Below, one piece after another: positions 55,316-63,824 of a stretch of DNA of 64,000 nt. This DNA comes from CAVSWT01 sp963777515. GTDB lineage: Bacteria; Bacteroidota; Ignavibacteria; Ignavibacteriales; Ignavibacteriaceae. Within the stretch, counting starts at the first letter, position 1; each line of letters begins with the position of its first letter. Both the position numbers and the translations under genes were made by a program. The DNA lies in NCBI GenBank assembly GCA_963777515.1, contig CAVZQU010000006.1:239656-303655 (forward strand), in the 5' to 3' direction. The notes beneath the pieces are model-generated. The model saw only the letters and a list, made by a program, of their open reading frames with translations. It was not told the DNA's origin and searched no databases.

Positions 55316-56404
55316 CTAGTCCTTATCTTTCCCAAACAAAGCGCGGTAAATTGAATCATCAAGAATACCCGGCATACTCATGTGATTCATGAAAGCTCCC
55401 ATACCAGCATCCCAGAAAAACATATCCATTCTAAACATTTCTCTTGGAGTTTGCACGGTTATTTTATCTCCATTAATCATTGCCAAAACTTCAATCGGAT
55501 ATGAAGTAAGATGATCAATGCCAGGACATTTATTTTGATCTGTTTCTTTTCCAACGATATCAAATGACACAGCTTCTGTTCTATTTCTTGTTAAACCAAA
55601 TAGGGCAGCTTTTTTATCGGGGGAATATACTTCGCCCACAACTTTCCATTTTAAATCTTCATCAGGATTTTTTGTGTAGCGGTATTCTTTATCATCTTTA
55701 ACCGGAGTGAATTTTTTAATATTTGCATACATAGTCTGCTTTAATTGCTCTAAGCCATCAATACCATTATCATTCTTTTGTGTAAAGATTATTGGGAACT
55801 GATCTTCATCTTCAAAGAAAGTCATGTCGCCAACCATCATAAACATATCTTTTGAGGCATCGCGTAAGTCATCTGTATCTCTTTTAGGCTCTCTGCTTTC
55901 TTCAACATTCGAACCTAAGTTTAAAGAATGAAGTGCATCAATAATTTTCTTTTTATAGGGTAAGGTTTTGCTTACTACTTTGTTGTACGGTTCATCATCT
56001 AAATCGTTAAATACAATTCGATTAATTGTTTCCGGATCTGCAATAATAACTTGAACTCCTTCGTTTGTTTCATAAACACCAATTCGAATGAATGATGCAA
56101 CTAAATATTTATTCCCAAATGAAGTAAGCATTTTTACATAGTCATCACTGGTGAAAATAAAAATCTTTCCTTTATAACCGCATAAATCTTCATTTTCTTT
56201 TTTTGTTAAGTCAGGAGTTGCAATCTCTCGCTCTGCAAGTAAATTAAATTCATTCGATTGAATTACTTGTTTTACTTGATCGCAAACTTTGCTGTAATCA
56301 CCTTTAATATTTTTCATGGTCTGCATGAACATACCATGCTGTTCATCTTTTGCAAAAGCGAAAAAGCTTAAGGAGAGAATTATTAAAATAATTTTGGTTC
56401 TCAT
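55316..56404 (-). CDS. Exported protein with DUF302-like domain
   Basis: The 362 residues have a signal peptide ('LILSLSFFAFAKD') and AAGGAA before the ATG. Residues about 30-150 resemble DUF302 proteins: 'DYSKVCDQVKQVIQSNEFNLLAEREI', 'YKGKIFIFTSDDYVKMLTSFGNKYLVASFIRIGVYETNEGVQVIIADPETINRIVF'. The rest (150-362) is a larger unrecognised domain with 'LKWKVVGEVYSPDKKAALFGLTRNRTEAVSFDIVG'. Its role is unknown. It lies 100 bases downstream of the FadL-type gene on the same strand and may be part of its transcript. Confidence 0.65.
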   Translation of the reverse strand: MRTKIILIILSLSFFAFAKDEQHGMFMQTMKNIKGDYSKVCDQVKQVIQSNEFNLLAEREIATPDLTKKENEDLCGYKGKIFIFTSDDYVKMLTSFGNKYLVASFIRIGVYETNEGVQVIIADPETINRIVFNDLDDEPYNKVVSKTLPYKKKIIDALHSLNLGSNVEESREPKRDTDDLRDASKDMFMMVGDMTFFEDEDQFPIIFTQKNDNGIDGLEQLKQTMYANIKKFTPVKDDKEYRYTKNPDEDLKWKVVGEVYSPDKKAALFGLTRNRTEAVSFDIVGKETDQNKCPGIDHLTSYPIEVLAMINGDKITVQTPREMFRMDMFFWDAGMGAFMNHMSMPGILDDSIYRALFGKDKD

Positions 56405-56505
56405 TAAAATTCCTTTTTATAAGTCAATTATTTAAAGATAGAACTGTAGCCCCATTCAAATAGTAAAGGAGCGAAGCATATTTCGCTCCTTCGATTAAAG
56501 TTTAA

Positions 56506-57820
56506 TTAAAAAGAACTAAAGGCATAACCAATTTCGACCTGGAATTGGCTCATTTGTAATTCTATTGTTTGTGCGCCTGGAGCTTCCAAAGGATTTGCAC
56601 CTGAAACTTTTCCTGCCGGTGCATACATCAGTCCTAAATTAAGTTCATTAGACTTGTTTAATTGTTTTGATAAACCTAAAGTTATATGACTCTGAACAAC
56701 TGCAGGAGCTAAAATGTTAAACATTATTTGGCTATCTTCAATAGGTTGAGTATTGTAAGAATATCCACCCATTACAGTCCATCCGTTTCCAGCTTTAGCC
56801 ATTACACCAAATTTTACAACGCTAACATCTTTCCAGCCAAAACCCCATCCGCCATCTGTTCCAAGAGCCTGGAAGTTAGGATTTGGAGTTCCTGTAGAAG
56901 TCATTGGTGAGTTTGTCATTAAATCCATTTTGTTGCCAACAGATTTAACACTGCTGTATAAAATTTGCTGGAAAGTCTAATAACAATGTCCATTGTTCAT
57001 TTGGCATTACAGCAATACCGGCTGTCCATGTTGAAGGAACATCAAAGTCACCAGCGCCTGCAAATAGGCCTTGGTATTCTTTAAATTCACTCATATAGAT
57101 TTTAGTTTGATAACTTGCGCCAATTCTAACCATTTTTCCAAACTGGCCCTGGTAACCAATTTTACCGCCAAATCCGGTAGCCACGCTGTGAACATTTCCG
57201 GTAAGGGCGGTTGGGTCGCTTGAGAAACCAGCAAATGACAGTAAACCTTGAGCAGCAAATCTCTGCCATCCGAAAATTGCACTTACGCCAACTGCATGTT
57301 CATTTGATAATTTAATTGCATAAGTAGCTGCAACAAACATTTGTTCAATGTTTACACCTGTACCTGGTGAAGTTGGGTCGCCGAAAGTAGCAGTTGGATA
57401 ATTTGTATTCATCCCGCCGTTACCATAAGCAGCTAATCCAATTGCCATATCTTTATTAATTTTCCAGGCAGCACCAAGAGTGGGGAAGAAGAATGTTTTG
57501 GAATCACTTGAAATTGTGCCGGGAGCTAAACCAAAAGTCCCCGGGTAACCCGAAGGTGCTCCATTAACTGTATATTGTCTGTCAGGACTGAACATAGCAA
57601 CATTTATGTCATATCTGCTGCTGCCGTCAAGGTTAACAATGCCGGCAGGATTTGATATTGCTCCAAGAGAGCTTAATGAAACTGCAACGCCTGAGCCGGC
57701 GAGCGCAGAATATTTGATTCCGTAACCATGCCTGAAATATCCATCAGTTGCATAGCTAGAGACCGCAAAGAATATAATTGTTATAGTGATTAAAAGAGTT
57801 GATCTAAGTATTTTGAACAT
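56506..57820 (-). pseudogene. FadL/OmpP1-type outer-membrane transporter, frameshifted
   Basis: A signal peptide (ending 'VSSYAT') is followed by 'DGYFRHGYGIKYSALAGSGVAVSLSSLGAISNPAGIVNL', the typical FadL/OmpP1 opening with the hatch, and many barrel strands. The first frame stops at 56945. An extra base in the CC (minus strand) at 56970-56971 explains it. Without it the protein reads on 'LDFQQILYSSVKSVGNKMDLM', the conserved strand of this family, and continues to 56506 ('MSQFQVEIGYAFSSF'). The family carries long-chain fatty acids and other hydrophobic compounds across the outer membrane. The nearby acyl-ACP thioesterase is suggestive but not linked in transcription. Confidence 0.8.
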
Positions 57821-57881
57821 GTTACTGCCCCATTATTTTGTTTAAGGTAGTTGTTAGTTAAGAGAACATTTGAATTTTTGT

Positions 57882-57988
57882 TGTAGAGACACTCCGGTGG
57901 AGTGTCTTGTATAGTACTTATTTTATTATTTACTAAATTCATTTTATATGATATTTCAAACAAGACGCTTCACCGAAGCGTCTCTACA
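57882..57988. repeat. Paired-hairpin element (MITE/REP-like)
   Basis: Two arms of about 28 bases (57882-57910 and 57960-57988) are inverted copies of each other, and each arm is itself a hairpin. The left has AGACACTCC-GGT-GGAGTGTCT, and the right has AGACGCTTC-ACC-GAAGCGTCT. The 49 bases between are AT-rich. The arms differ by two base pairs that keep each hairpin paired (A-T to G-C, C-G to T-A). The right arm touches the stop codon of the radical SAM gene, so it may also end the lipoate operon transcript. GTAGAGAC-type palindromes are common dispersed repeats in several phyla. Confidence 0.75.
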
Positions 57989-59101
57989 TTATCCTAAGAT
58001 TTCATCAACTTCAATTTTATTTTTATGATTTTCCAATAGCAGAAGCTGAATATCTTTCAAATGTTTTGTGCTAATTTTAAAATCAACAAGATGATTAATT
58101 AAGTAAAACAAGTATGTCGTTGTCAGCCAATTAGTAAATTCATCTTTAGTATTTAAATGTTTTCTCATGTTCAAAATTATCCATGAGAAATGCTGCCACA
58201 CATCAAAGCATGATGAACAATTATTATAGTTTGAAGTACAGCATTGTCGTGTTGTTTTTAAATCAGCGTTGTAAGCTAGAAAATGTGGTGAATACGGTTT
58301 CGTACTTTTTAGTCGTTTGGCATTGATGGGATTGTTTGTGCTGAAATTTGTACAAACATTATAACCCCATTTTTCATCGTACAATTTTCCGGTTGAAACA
58401 ATTTCGCTTACGTAAGGCGACATTAAAATCATGTCTGGAAACGTTTCAATCATTCTAACTATTTCCCGGTGAACTTCTTCAAAACCATTTTTATGATCGA
58501 AAGCATCACCTAAATTTTCTTTATCGCTATAAAAATTAAAAAGAACCCGATTACCATTTTGCACACACCTTGTTACTACTTCTTCAATTTGACTTGCATT
58601 CCCTGCAGTTGTTGTATAATAGAAAAATGCTCTTTCATCATTTTTATAATTATTAAGAGCAATCTCGAAAGTATTTATTTTACCATTCCCGCGAAGTAAT
58701 GTATCAGTAGAATCGTTTCCCCAAACAGCTACTCCAATTGGTAAATTTTCAAATCCTTCATTAGGAATTTTAATAAGGCCGTTTGTTGCTACACTTAAAT
58801 TAAAATTATCATAAAGCTTCTTTAGTCTTTTAAGTTCAAGTGCAGGTTCGCCGCCTACAATTGTGATAAAATTTGTCCCTCTATCTTTTTCTTTTTGAAT
58901 GAACAAATCAAATTCATTTTCATCTACTGGAGGATCGAATAAATTCATTTTTTCTGAAAAGAAATAACAACCTTTGCAGCGCAGGTTGCATCGATTTGTT
59001 AAGTCAACTGAAATAGAACGAATGCTTCCTGCTTTTCTAATTGAAGAGTATAATTCGTTTAAAAACGGGTCTTGTAAATATTCACCCAATTTATTCAGCA
59101 T
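57989..59101 (-). CDS. Radical SAM protein with C-terminal cysteines, last gene of the lipoate operon
   Basis: The 370 residues hold the radical SAM CX3CX2C motif at C38-C42-C45 ('SVDLTNRCNLRCKGCYFF') and 'TNFITIVGGEPALEL', the conserved GGEP-type SAM-binding strand. A later cysteine group, including 'TTRQCCTSNYNNCSSCFDVW' (about 288-307), could bind a second iron-sulfur cluster, SPASM-like. The start ATG overlaps the end of the lipoate ligase gene by seven bases, so the genes are translationally coupled. The function is unknown. Its place at the end of an operon of lipoate enzymes suggests maturation or modification of the same carrier protein, or an accessory to sulfur insertion. Confidence 0.8.
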   Translation of the reverse strand: MLNKLGEYLQDPFLNELYSSIRKAGSIRSISVDLTNRCNLRCKGCYFFSEKMNLFDPPVDENEFDLFIQKEKDRGTNFITIVGGEPALELKRLKKLYDNFNLSVATNGLIKIPNEGFENLPIGVAVWGNDSTDTLLRGNGKINTFEIALNNYKNDERAFFYYTTTAGNASQIEEVVTRCVQNGNRVLFNFYSDKENLGDAFDHKNGFEEVHREIVRMIETFPDMILMSPYVSEIVSTGKLYDEKWGYNVCTNFSTNNPINAKRLKSTKPYSPHFLAYNADLKTTRQCCTSNYNNCSSCFDVWQHFSWIILNMRKHLNTKDEFTNWLTTTYLFYLINHLVDFKISTKHLKDIQLLLLENHKNKIEVDEILG

Positions 59102-60105
59102 AATTTTTTTTCATGATTTGCGTTTAATATTTCCATTCTATCCTGGTAAGTCTGATTTATAATCTGATTCTCAATATCAGTACATCTTTCATTTTTAATA
59201 TTTCTTAAAATTAATTTTCTAATTTTATTTTGATGAACGTAATATGAAGCTTTTACAAGCATTTTATTAAAATCAAACTCTTCATAATAAATAAAAGAGT
59301 TCGCAGAAATCTTTAACGGCTGTTTAGAAAAATTATTTGACTCATGTATATCTGTTTGCTGAAGGTATTCGCTGTCTATCATCTTTTCTTTCAAGCTTTC
59401 AGCGAGAGATTTCTCTTTTTTACATAAGTCGCCTTCAATTACAGGGCGGTCGAAATAAGTGCGTGCTTCTTTTATAAATAAATCTTTAATTTTAATTTGA
59501 GTTAAGCTGTCGTCAATCTGTTTAATTGTAATTAAATTTTCTTTTAGAGCTTCTAATGCAATAGTTCTAAAATCTTCGTTAGGGCAATTCCAGACAGTGG
59601 TCATTGTTTCAAAGTTGAAGTCAAATAAGTAATTTCCTACAATAACCACAGCATCATTTATTAAACCGCCACCGGTTCCAGCAATCCTTTTCCCTTCCAC
59701 TTCAATTTCATTTGGCAGAACAAGCTCAGGATTAATTTTGAAATCTTTTAAAAGACTTGCAGGAAGCGTAAGAAAATGTGAAAATATTTGGTTAAAAGAT
59801 TTTGGAGCCCTGGAATTGTGAAATATAAACTGATAAAAAAGCTGGTTAGAATCTAAATAAGTTGCCCCGCCGCCAATGCTTCTACGGATGACAGGCAGAT
59901 TCAATTCATTGCATTTATTTGAATCAAATATATCATCAAATTTTTGATGATAGCCCAGGCATAAATATGGAGTTGCAGTCGAACATAAAATAATTGTATC
60001 CGGAGAATCTTCTTTCATTAATTCAGCTACAGAATGATAGTAAGCTTGTGTTTTCCACCATTCTATTTTACCAAGATTAATTAAACGGATAGGCCTTGTC
60101 TTCAT
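59095..60105 (-). CDS. Lipoate/octanoate-protein ligase family (LplA-like), second copy
   Basis: The biotin/lipoate A/B ligase fold shows 'RRSIGGGATYLD' (residues 74-85), the substrate loop, and the catalytic Lys in 'EVEGKRIAGTGGGL' (K139). The C-terminal part (about 170-336) is unlike LplA's standard accessory domain. The ATG at 60105 overlaps the stop of the upstream radical SAM gene in TAATG, so it is preferred over the TTG six bases earlier. The expected reaction is transfer of lipoyl or octanoyl groups to a carrier protein. Having two ligases in one operon suggests a division of labour, such as loading versus transfer between carriers. Confidence 0.8.
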   Translation of the reverse strand: MKTRPIRLINLGKIEWWKTQAYYHSVAELMKEDSPDTIILCSTATPYLCLGYHQKFDDIFDSNKCNELNLPVIRRSIGGGATYLDSNQLFYQFIFHNSRAPKSFNQIFSHFLTLPASLLKDFKINPELVLPNEIEVEGKRIAGTGGGLINDAVVIVGNYLFDFNFETMTTVWNCPNEDFRTIALEALKENLITIKQIDDSLTQIKIKDLFIKEARTYFDRPVIEGDLCKKEKSLAESLKEKMIDSEYLQQTDIHESNNFSKQPLKISANSFIYYEEFDFNKMLVKASYYVHQNKIRKLILRNIKNERCTDIENQIINQTYQDRMEILNANHEKKLC

Positions 60106-61214
60106 TAACAAGCTTCAACTTTTTGATTAATAATTTCAGATAACAACAATTGATTCTTTATTTCAATTATATCAAAAGCGTCAGGTAAAAAAGGATAATC
60201 ACGGAATTCTTCCCCTGGACGATAAGAACCGAAAGGACGATTGCAAGCCATTGAACCATGTCTGTCTGGACATCCATCTGTCATAAAAGGAATACCCAAT
60301 TCAACTACATCATTTAAAAGTTTTTCATCTACATAAAGGCAGTCAATATTTTTGTTTTCATCAAAATGAATATGAGATTTAGCAATTAAATTATTTTCAA
60401 TTAAGAATTTTACAAGCTGAACTCTTCTGTGCCTTTTAATAGGTTGTCTTTCAACCAACTGCATAGCAGAATTTGGTTCGGCATTGAAAGAAAAAAGATA
60501 AGCGGCAATGCTTTCGGATTTTAATTTAAAGAATAAGTTTACCAGGTCGTAATCAGTTTCCCCAAGTCCTACTATAACATGGCAGTTTACATTCATCGAA
60601 CCAAAGATTTGTCTTGCTTTTCTAATCACTTCCCAGTGCTGATTCCATTCGTGAGGGCCTTTAGCGCCTCTGCCGCGCGTATTATAAAAGATTTCTTCGT
60701 TAGCTGCATCCAAACCAAAGCCGAGAATATCAACTCCTTCTTCTTTTAATTTGTACATCAATTCTTCAGTAAGAGTTGTGGCATTAACTAATCCTGAAAT
60801 AGGAACATTAGGAGCTTTGGCGTGAATCTTTTTGGTCATTGCCAGTAAATCATCATTTGACCTTGCATCCTGTACCTGCGAAATACAAATACGCCCAACT
60901 TCTTTTTTATTTTCAAGTTCACCAATTCTTTCAGCAAGAGTATCCATTGAAAACAATGGCCAGCCTACTCTTATAAAAGTATTAACTTCAGGTGAGCCGG
61001 GACGTTCGCGTGCAAGTCCGCAATAACTGCAATTTGCATAACATCCTTCGGGGTAATTTTGAAGAAGGTTAATACATCCGCAGTCACTGTCTCTTAAAAA
61101 TTTTCCGGGCTTTAATCCAAGCTGTATTGCAGCAGCCATACTTATGCGTGCGTGGTCAGGGCTTATTTCAAACATTTCAGCTTGAAGCTTTTGTGGTACA
61201 TTTATTTTAGTCAT
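60105..61214 (-). CDS. Radical SAM enzyme, LipS-like lipoyl synthase candidate
   Basis: The 369 residues have the radical SAM motif at C58-C62-C65 ('EGCYANCSYCGLARERPG') and additional cysteines C45 and C47 ('DSDCGC') just before it. A C-terminal region 'DGCPDRHGSMACNRPFGSYRPGEEFRDYPFLPD' has more cysteines and a G-S-Y end that could ligate an auxiliary cluster. The fold resembles biotin synthase, and LipS1/LipS2 are known to be annotated that way. Position next to a second radical SAM gene and two lipoate ligases supports a role in inserting sulfur into an octanoyl carrier. Of two adjacent ATGs, 61214 has the better distance to GGAG. Confidence 0.8.
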   Translation of the reverse strand: MTKINVPQKLQAEMFEISPDHARISMAAAIQLGLKPGKFLRDSDCGCINLLQNYPEGCYANCSYCGLARERPGSPEVNTFIRVGWPLFSMDTLAERIGELENKKEVGRICISQVQDARSNDDLLAMTKKIHAKAPNVPISGLVNATTLTEELMYKLKEEGVDILGFGLDAANEEIFYNTRGRGAKGPHEWNQHWEVIRKARQIFGSMNVNCHVIVGLGETDYDLVNLFFKLKSESIAAYLFSFNAEPNSAMQLVERQPIKRHRRVQLVKFLIENNLIAKSHIHFDENKNIDCLYVDEKLLNDVVELGIPFMTDGCPDRHGSMACNRPFGSYRPGEEFRDYPFLPDAFDIIEIKNQLLLSEIINQKVEAC

Positions 61215-61274
61215 CATAATCTCCGTTGACAAGTTTTTTAAATAACGGTATACAAAAATTTTGAATTAAACTTT

Positions 61275-62240
61275 TCATACAATAACTCCACAGCAGCTAT
61301 CATTAAATTCGAAGTCAAAATTTTTTTCACTTACATATTGAACTAATCCTTCTGCAGGAAATGCAATCCCATTTAATCCTGCATCAATAGCAGCTCTGTC
61401 AATTTTTTGTTTAAAGTTACCCATTGGCCTGGCACAGCCAAGAATTGTTGGAATATTCGGCAAGTCATTTCTTGCTTTAATAAAAAACTTATTTATCTCT
61501 TCAAAAGAAGGAAGCTTATCTACGGAAATTTTAGTTCCGGGAATAGGCATCATAACTAATAATACAAGCATTTTCAGTTGATGGCGTTTAACCATTTCCA
61601 ATGCTTCATATTCGCCTGACATTTCTCCGAAATAATGTCCAAGAAGAATATGTGGAATTACTGGAAGGTTATACTTCTCAAGTCTTTCTAAAACGTCTTC
61701 ATAATCTGAGGGTTTTTTATTTAAGTGATAAATTTCTTTTACTGTTTTTTCGTCGCCGATTATATCAAGCATTACGCTATCCAGATTAACTTTTGCAAGC
61801 TCTACGCAGGTTTCTTCATCGGGTAAGCCTGGATGCACGCTTACAGATAAGTTTAATTCCTGTTTTGCTTTTATTAAATCCGGAATATATTTTAACAGCG
61901 GTACTCTTCCGCGTTTATCACTTCCACCGGAGAGAAGAATTCCTTTTGTTCCATCCTCTGCGAGCTGTCTGCACAAATTGAACAATCCATCTTTGTAGTT
62001 GGGAAGGTCAATCATTCCTTTTAATGAACTTGTTTTGCAATGCTCACAATTCAAAGCACAATTAGTTCCGGTTGTGCTAATTGAAATAAATTTATTTCTT
62101 TGCTGGTTTTGATATTCTGAAGTTGAATAGCTTTTAAAACCGGGAGTATAAAATTTTATTTTATTACTGAATAAATTTTCTTCATTGGAAAGAATACTTT
62201 TATTTTCAATGGTTAGGTTTCCATTTCCTAAATCAACCAT
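61275..62240 (-). CDS. Radical SAM enzyme, LipS-like lipoyl synthase candidate (partner)
   Basis: The 321 residues have the CX3CX2C motif at C61-C65-C68 ('TNCALNCEHCKTSSLKG'), a 'GILLSGGSDKRGRVPLL' strand, and a terminal Cys pair ('DSCCGVIV', about 316-317) that could ligate a second cluster. GGAGGAATAA sits right before the ATG, and the start overlaps the upstream ligase stop by eight bases. It differs strongly from its radical SAM neighbour, consistent with two enzymes each inserting one sulfur atom, as described for LipS1 and LipS2. Which of the two this one corresponds to cannot be said without an alignment. Confidence 0.8.
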   Translation of the reverse strand: MVDLGNGNLTIENKSILSNEENLFSNKIKFYTPGFKSYSTSEYQNQQRNKFISISTTGTNCALNCEHCKTSSLKGMIDLPNYKDGLFNLCRQLAEDGTKGILLSGGSDKRGRVPLLKYIPDLIKAKQELNLSVSVHPGLPDEETCVELAKVNLDSVMLDIIGDEKTVKEIYHLNKKPSDYEDVLERLEKYNLPVIPHILLGHYFGEMSGEYEALEMVKRHQLKMLVLLVMMPIPGTKISVDKLPSFEEINKFFIKARNDLPNIPTILGCARPMGNFKQKIDRAAIDAGLNGIAFPAEGLVQYVSEKNFDFEFNDSCCGVIV

Positions 62241-63360
62241 TTATTCCTCCCGGATTAACAAAACAACCGTAAGTGCCTGCCTGCGGGGCAGGTTTTAAAT
62301 TATTCTTTGCATTGTCGATTGCATTAAAAATTGTTTTTTCTAATTCTAATTTTGGAAGGGAAGAAAGTTCTCCGTTATATTTTGAATAAACATTTGAGAT
62401 TGTTTCCAACAACAGCTTGTCGCTGCCTGGATGCCATCTTAAATTTGATTCAAGATCAGCGACAGCATTTTCAGAAGCAAAAAAATCACCGGAAATAAAA
62501 ATATTTTTGATTGTATTTCCGGCCATCTTCACTTTTACATCAATTAAACCGGAGCTTGTTTTTAATTTTGCATGGCCTTCAAAATCGAGTACATCATTGG
62601 TCTGGTAAATCCAATCATTAGATTTATATTTTTTTTCTTGAAGATTTTTAATTTCACTTAACTCATCAATGGTAAGTTTCTGTTCTTTAAAATCAATATT
62701 AAAAATAGTAGAATAACCTTTAGTGATACTGTCTTTTAGTTCATCCATGGAATATGAAATTTTAGTTTCGCTTATTACAGTAGTAATTCTATCTTCAACT
62801 TTTTTTATTTCTTTATCTGATATTTTTTCAAAATGTGTTTTAAGAATTTTTAGCATTAGAGGAATATCCATATCCAATAAAACAGAGGCGTGGAATAATA
62901 ATCCGCCAGAAGCATCTCTGTACAAACCAAGTCCGGCTAATTTTTTACCGTTTATTTCAATGTCATTTTTACCTTTAAAAGCAGAAGCAATTCCTAATTT
63001 ATTTACACCATTGATTATTCCTTGGGAGAACTTTTGCATTAGCTCTTTTACTTTACCGTAATTATCTTCACTTCTTCCCGGGACGATTAATGCAATTCCA
63101 AGCTGATCTTCACCCATAATAATAGCACCGCCGCCTGTAGGCCTTCTATTAAAATTTATATTATGCTTTTTGCAGCAAGGTATGTCTATTTCATTTTCAA
63201 TATTCTGAAATCTTCCGACCAAAGCAGAATATGATTTGTAAGTATAGAGCCTTAATGTTGGTAATGAAGTTTTTTCTCCAACTCTTTTGGCAAGAGTCTC
63301 ATCCGCAGCGAGGCCGTATGAACCAGAAACAGAATCATCAATAAGTAAACGCCAATCCAT
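62233..63360 (-). CDS. Lipoate-protein ligase with C-terminal accessory domain
   Basis: The 375 residues carry the LplA catalytic domain: 'FNRRPTGGGAIIMGEDQLGIALIVP' (about 70-94) and 'KNDIEINGKKLAGLGLYRDASGGLLFHASVLLDMD' with the catalytic Lys near 140. They also carry the accessory domain (about 255-345: 'LKTSSGLIDVKVKMAGNTIKNIFISGDFFASENAVADLESNLRW'), which in some organisms is a separate LplB protein. This fused form matches what has been called sLpl(AB). It would load lipoate or octanoate onto the GcvH-like carrier encoded six bases upstream. The start is ATG 63360; the TTG three bases earlier is an unneeded extension. Confidence 0.84.
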   Translation of the reverse strand: MDWRLLIDDSVSGSYGLAADETLAKRVGEKTSLPTLRLYTYKSYSALVGRFQNIENEIDIPCCKKHNINFNRRPTGGGAIIMGEDQLGIALIVPGRSEDNYGKVKELMQKFSQGIINGVNKLGIASAFKGKNDIEINGKKLAGLGLYRDASGGLLFHASVLLDMDIPLMLKILKTHFEKISDKEIKKVEDRITTVISETKISYSMDELKDSITKGYSTIFNIDFKEQKLTIDELSEIKNLQEKKYKSNDWIYQTNDVLDFEGHAKLKTSSGLIDVKVKMAGNTIKNIFISGDFFASENAVADLESNLRWHPGSDKLLLETISNVYSKYNGELSSLPKLELEKTIFNAIDNAKNNLKPAPQAGTYGCFVNPGGING

Positions 63361-63366
63361 CAAAAT

Positions 63367-63798
63367 TTAGCTTTCTAATTTTTCCATTTCTGAATCAACC
63401 CACGAAGATATTTTGTCACCATAAATGAAAGAATCTTTTTCATTCTGCCAGTTTGTACATTCAACTTTAATAAGCCAGCCTTTGTCATAAGGATCATTGT
63501 TTATTAAGGAAGGATTTTTTGAAGCTTCAATATTTACTTCGACAATTTTACCGGAAACAGGAGCAAAAATATTTCCAACCATTTTTGCTGCTTCCAGTGA
63601 ACCAATTGTTTCATTTTTATTTATTGAATCAAGTGATTTGTTAAAACTTACATAGGCCAGTTCGCCAAATGAATCAAGTCCGAATTCATCAATTCCGATA
63701 GTGGCAATATTATTTTCTTCATTATACAATACCCACATATGATTATGTGAATCGTAACTTCTATCTGTCGGTACATTATATTTTTTATCTACATTCAT
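63367..63798 (-). CDS. gcvH: GcvH-like lipoyl carrier protein
   Basis: The 143 residues have a lipoyl domain: 'NHMWVLYNEENNIATIGIDEFGLDSFGELAYVSF' and the lipoylation site in 'GSLEAAKMVGNIFAPVSGKIVEVN' with K72 as the modified lysine. The ATG at 63798 with CCGGAG seven bases upstream is much better than the TTG 42 bases further out. In the glycine cleavage system GcvH carries the aminomethyl group, but no gcvT or gcvP is nearby. The local context is ligases and radical SAM enzymes. That arrangement is known for LbpA-type carriers of sulfur metabolism and for lipoate assembly on GcvH, so the protein may be the scaffold on which lipoate is built. Confidence 0.85.
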   Translation of the reverse strand: MNVDKKYNVPTDRSYDSHNHMWVLYNEENNIATIGIDEFGLDSFGELAYVSFNKSLDSINKNETIGSLEAAKMVGNIFAPVSGKIVEVNIEASKNPSLINNDPYDKGWLIKVECTNWQNEKDSFIYGDKISSWVDSEMEKLES

Positions 63799-63824
63799 TC
63801 GTATCTCCGGATTATCATTATTAA

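Noticed and set aside
62723..63061. 112-codon plus-strand frame inside the lipoate ligase gene
   Set aside because: Antisense shadow; Ser/Phe/Leu-rich product typical of the reverse strand of AT-rich genes.
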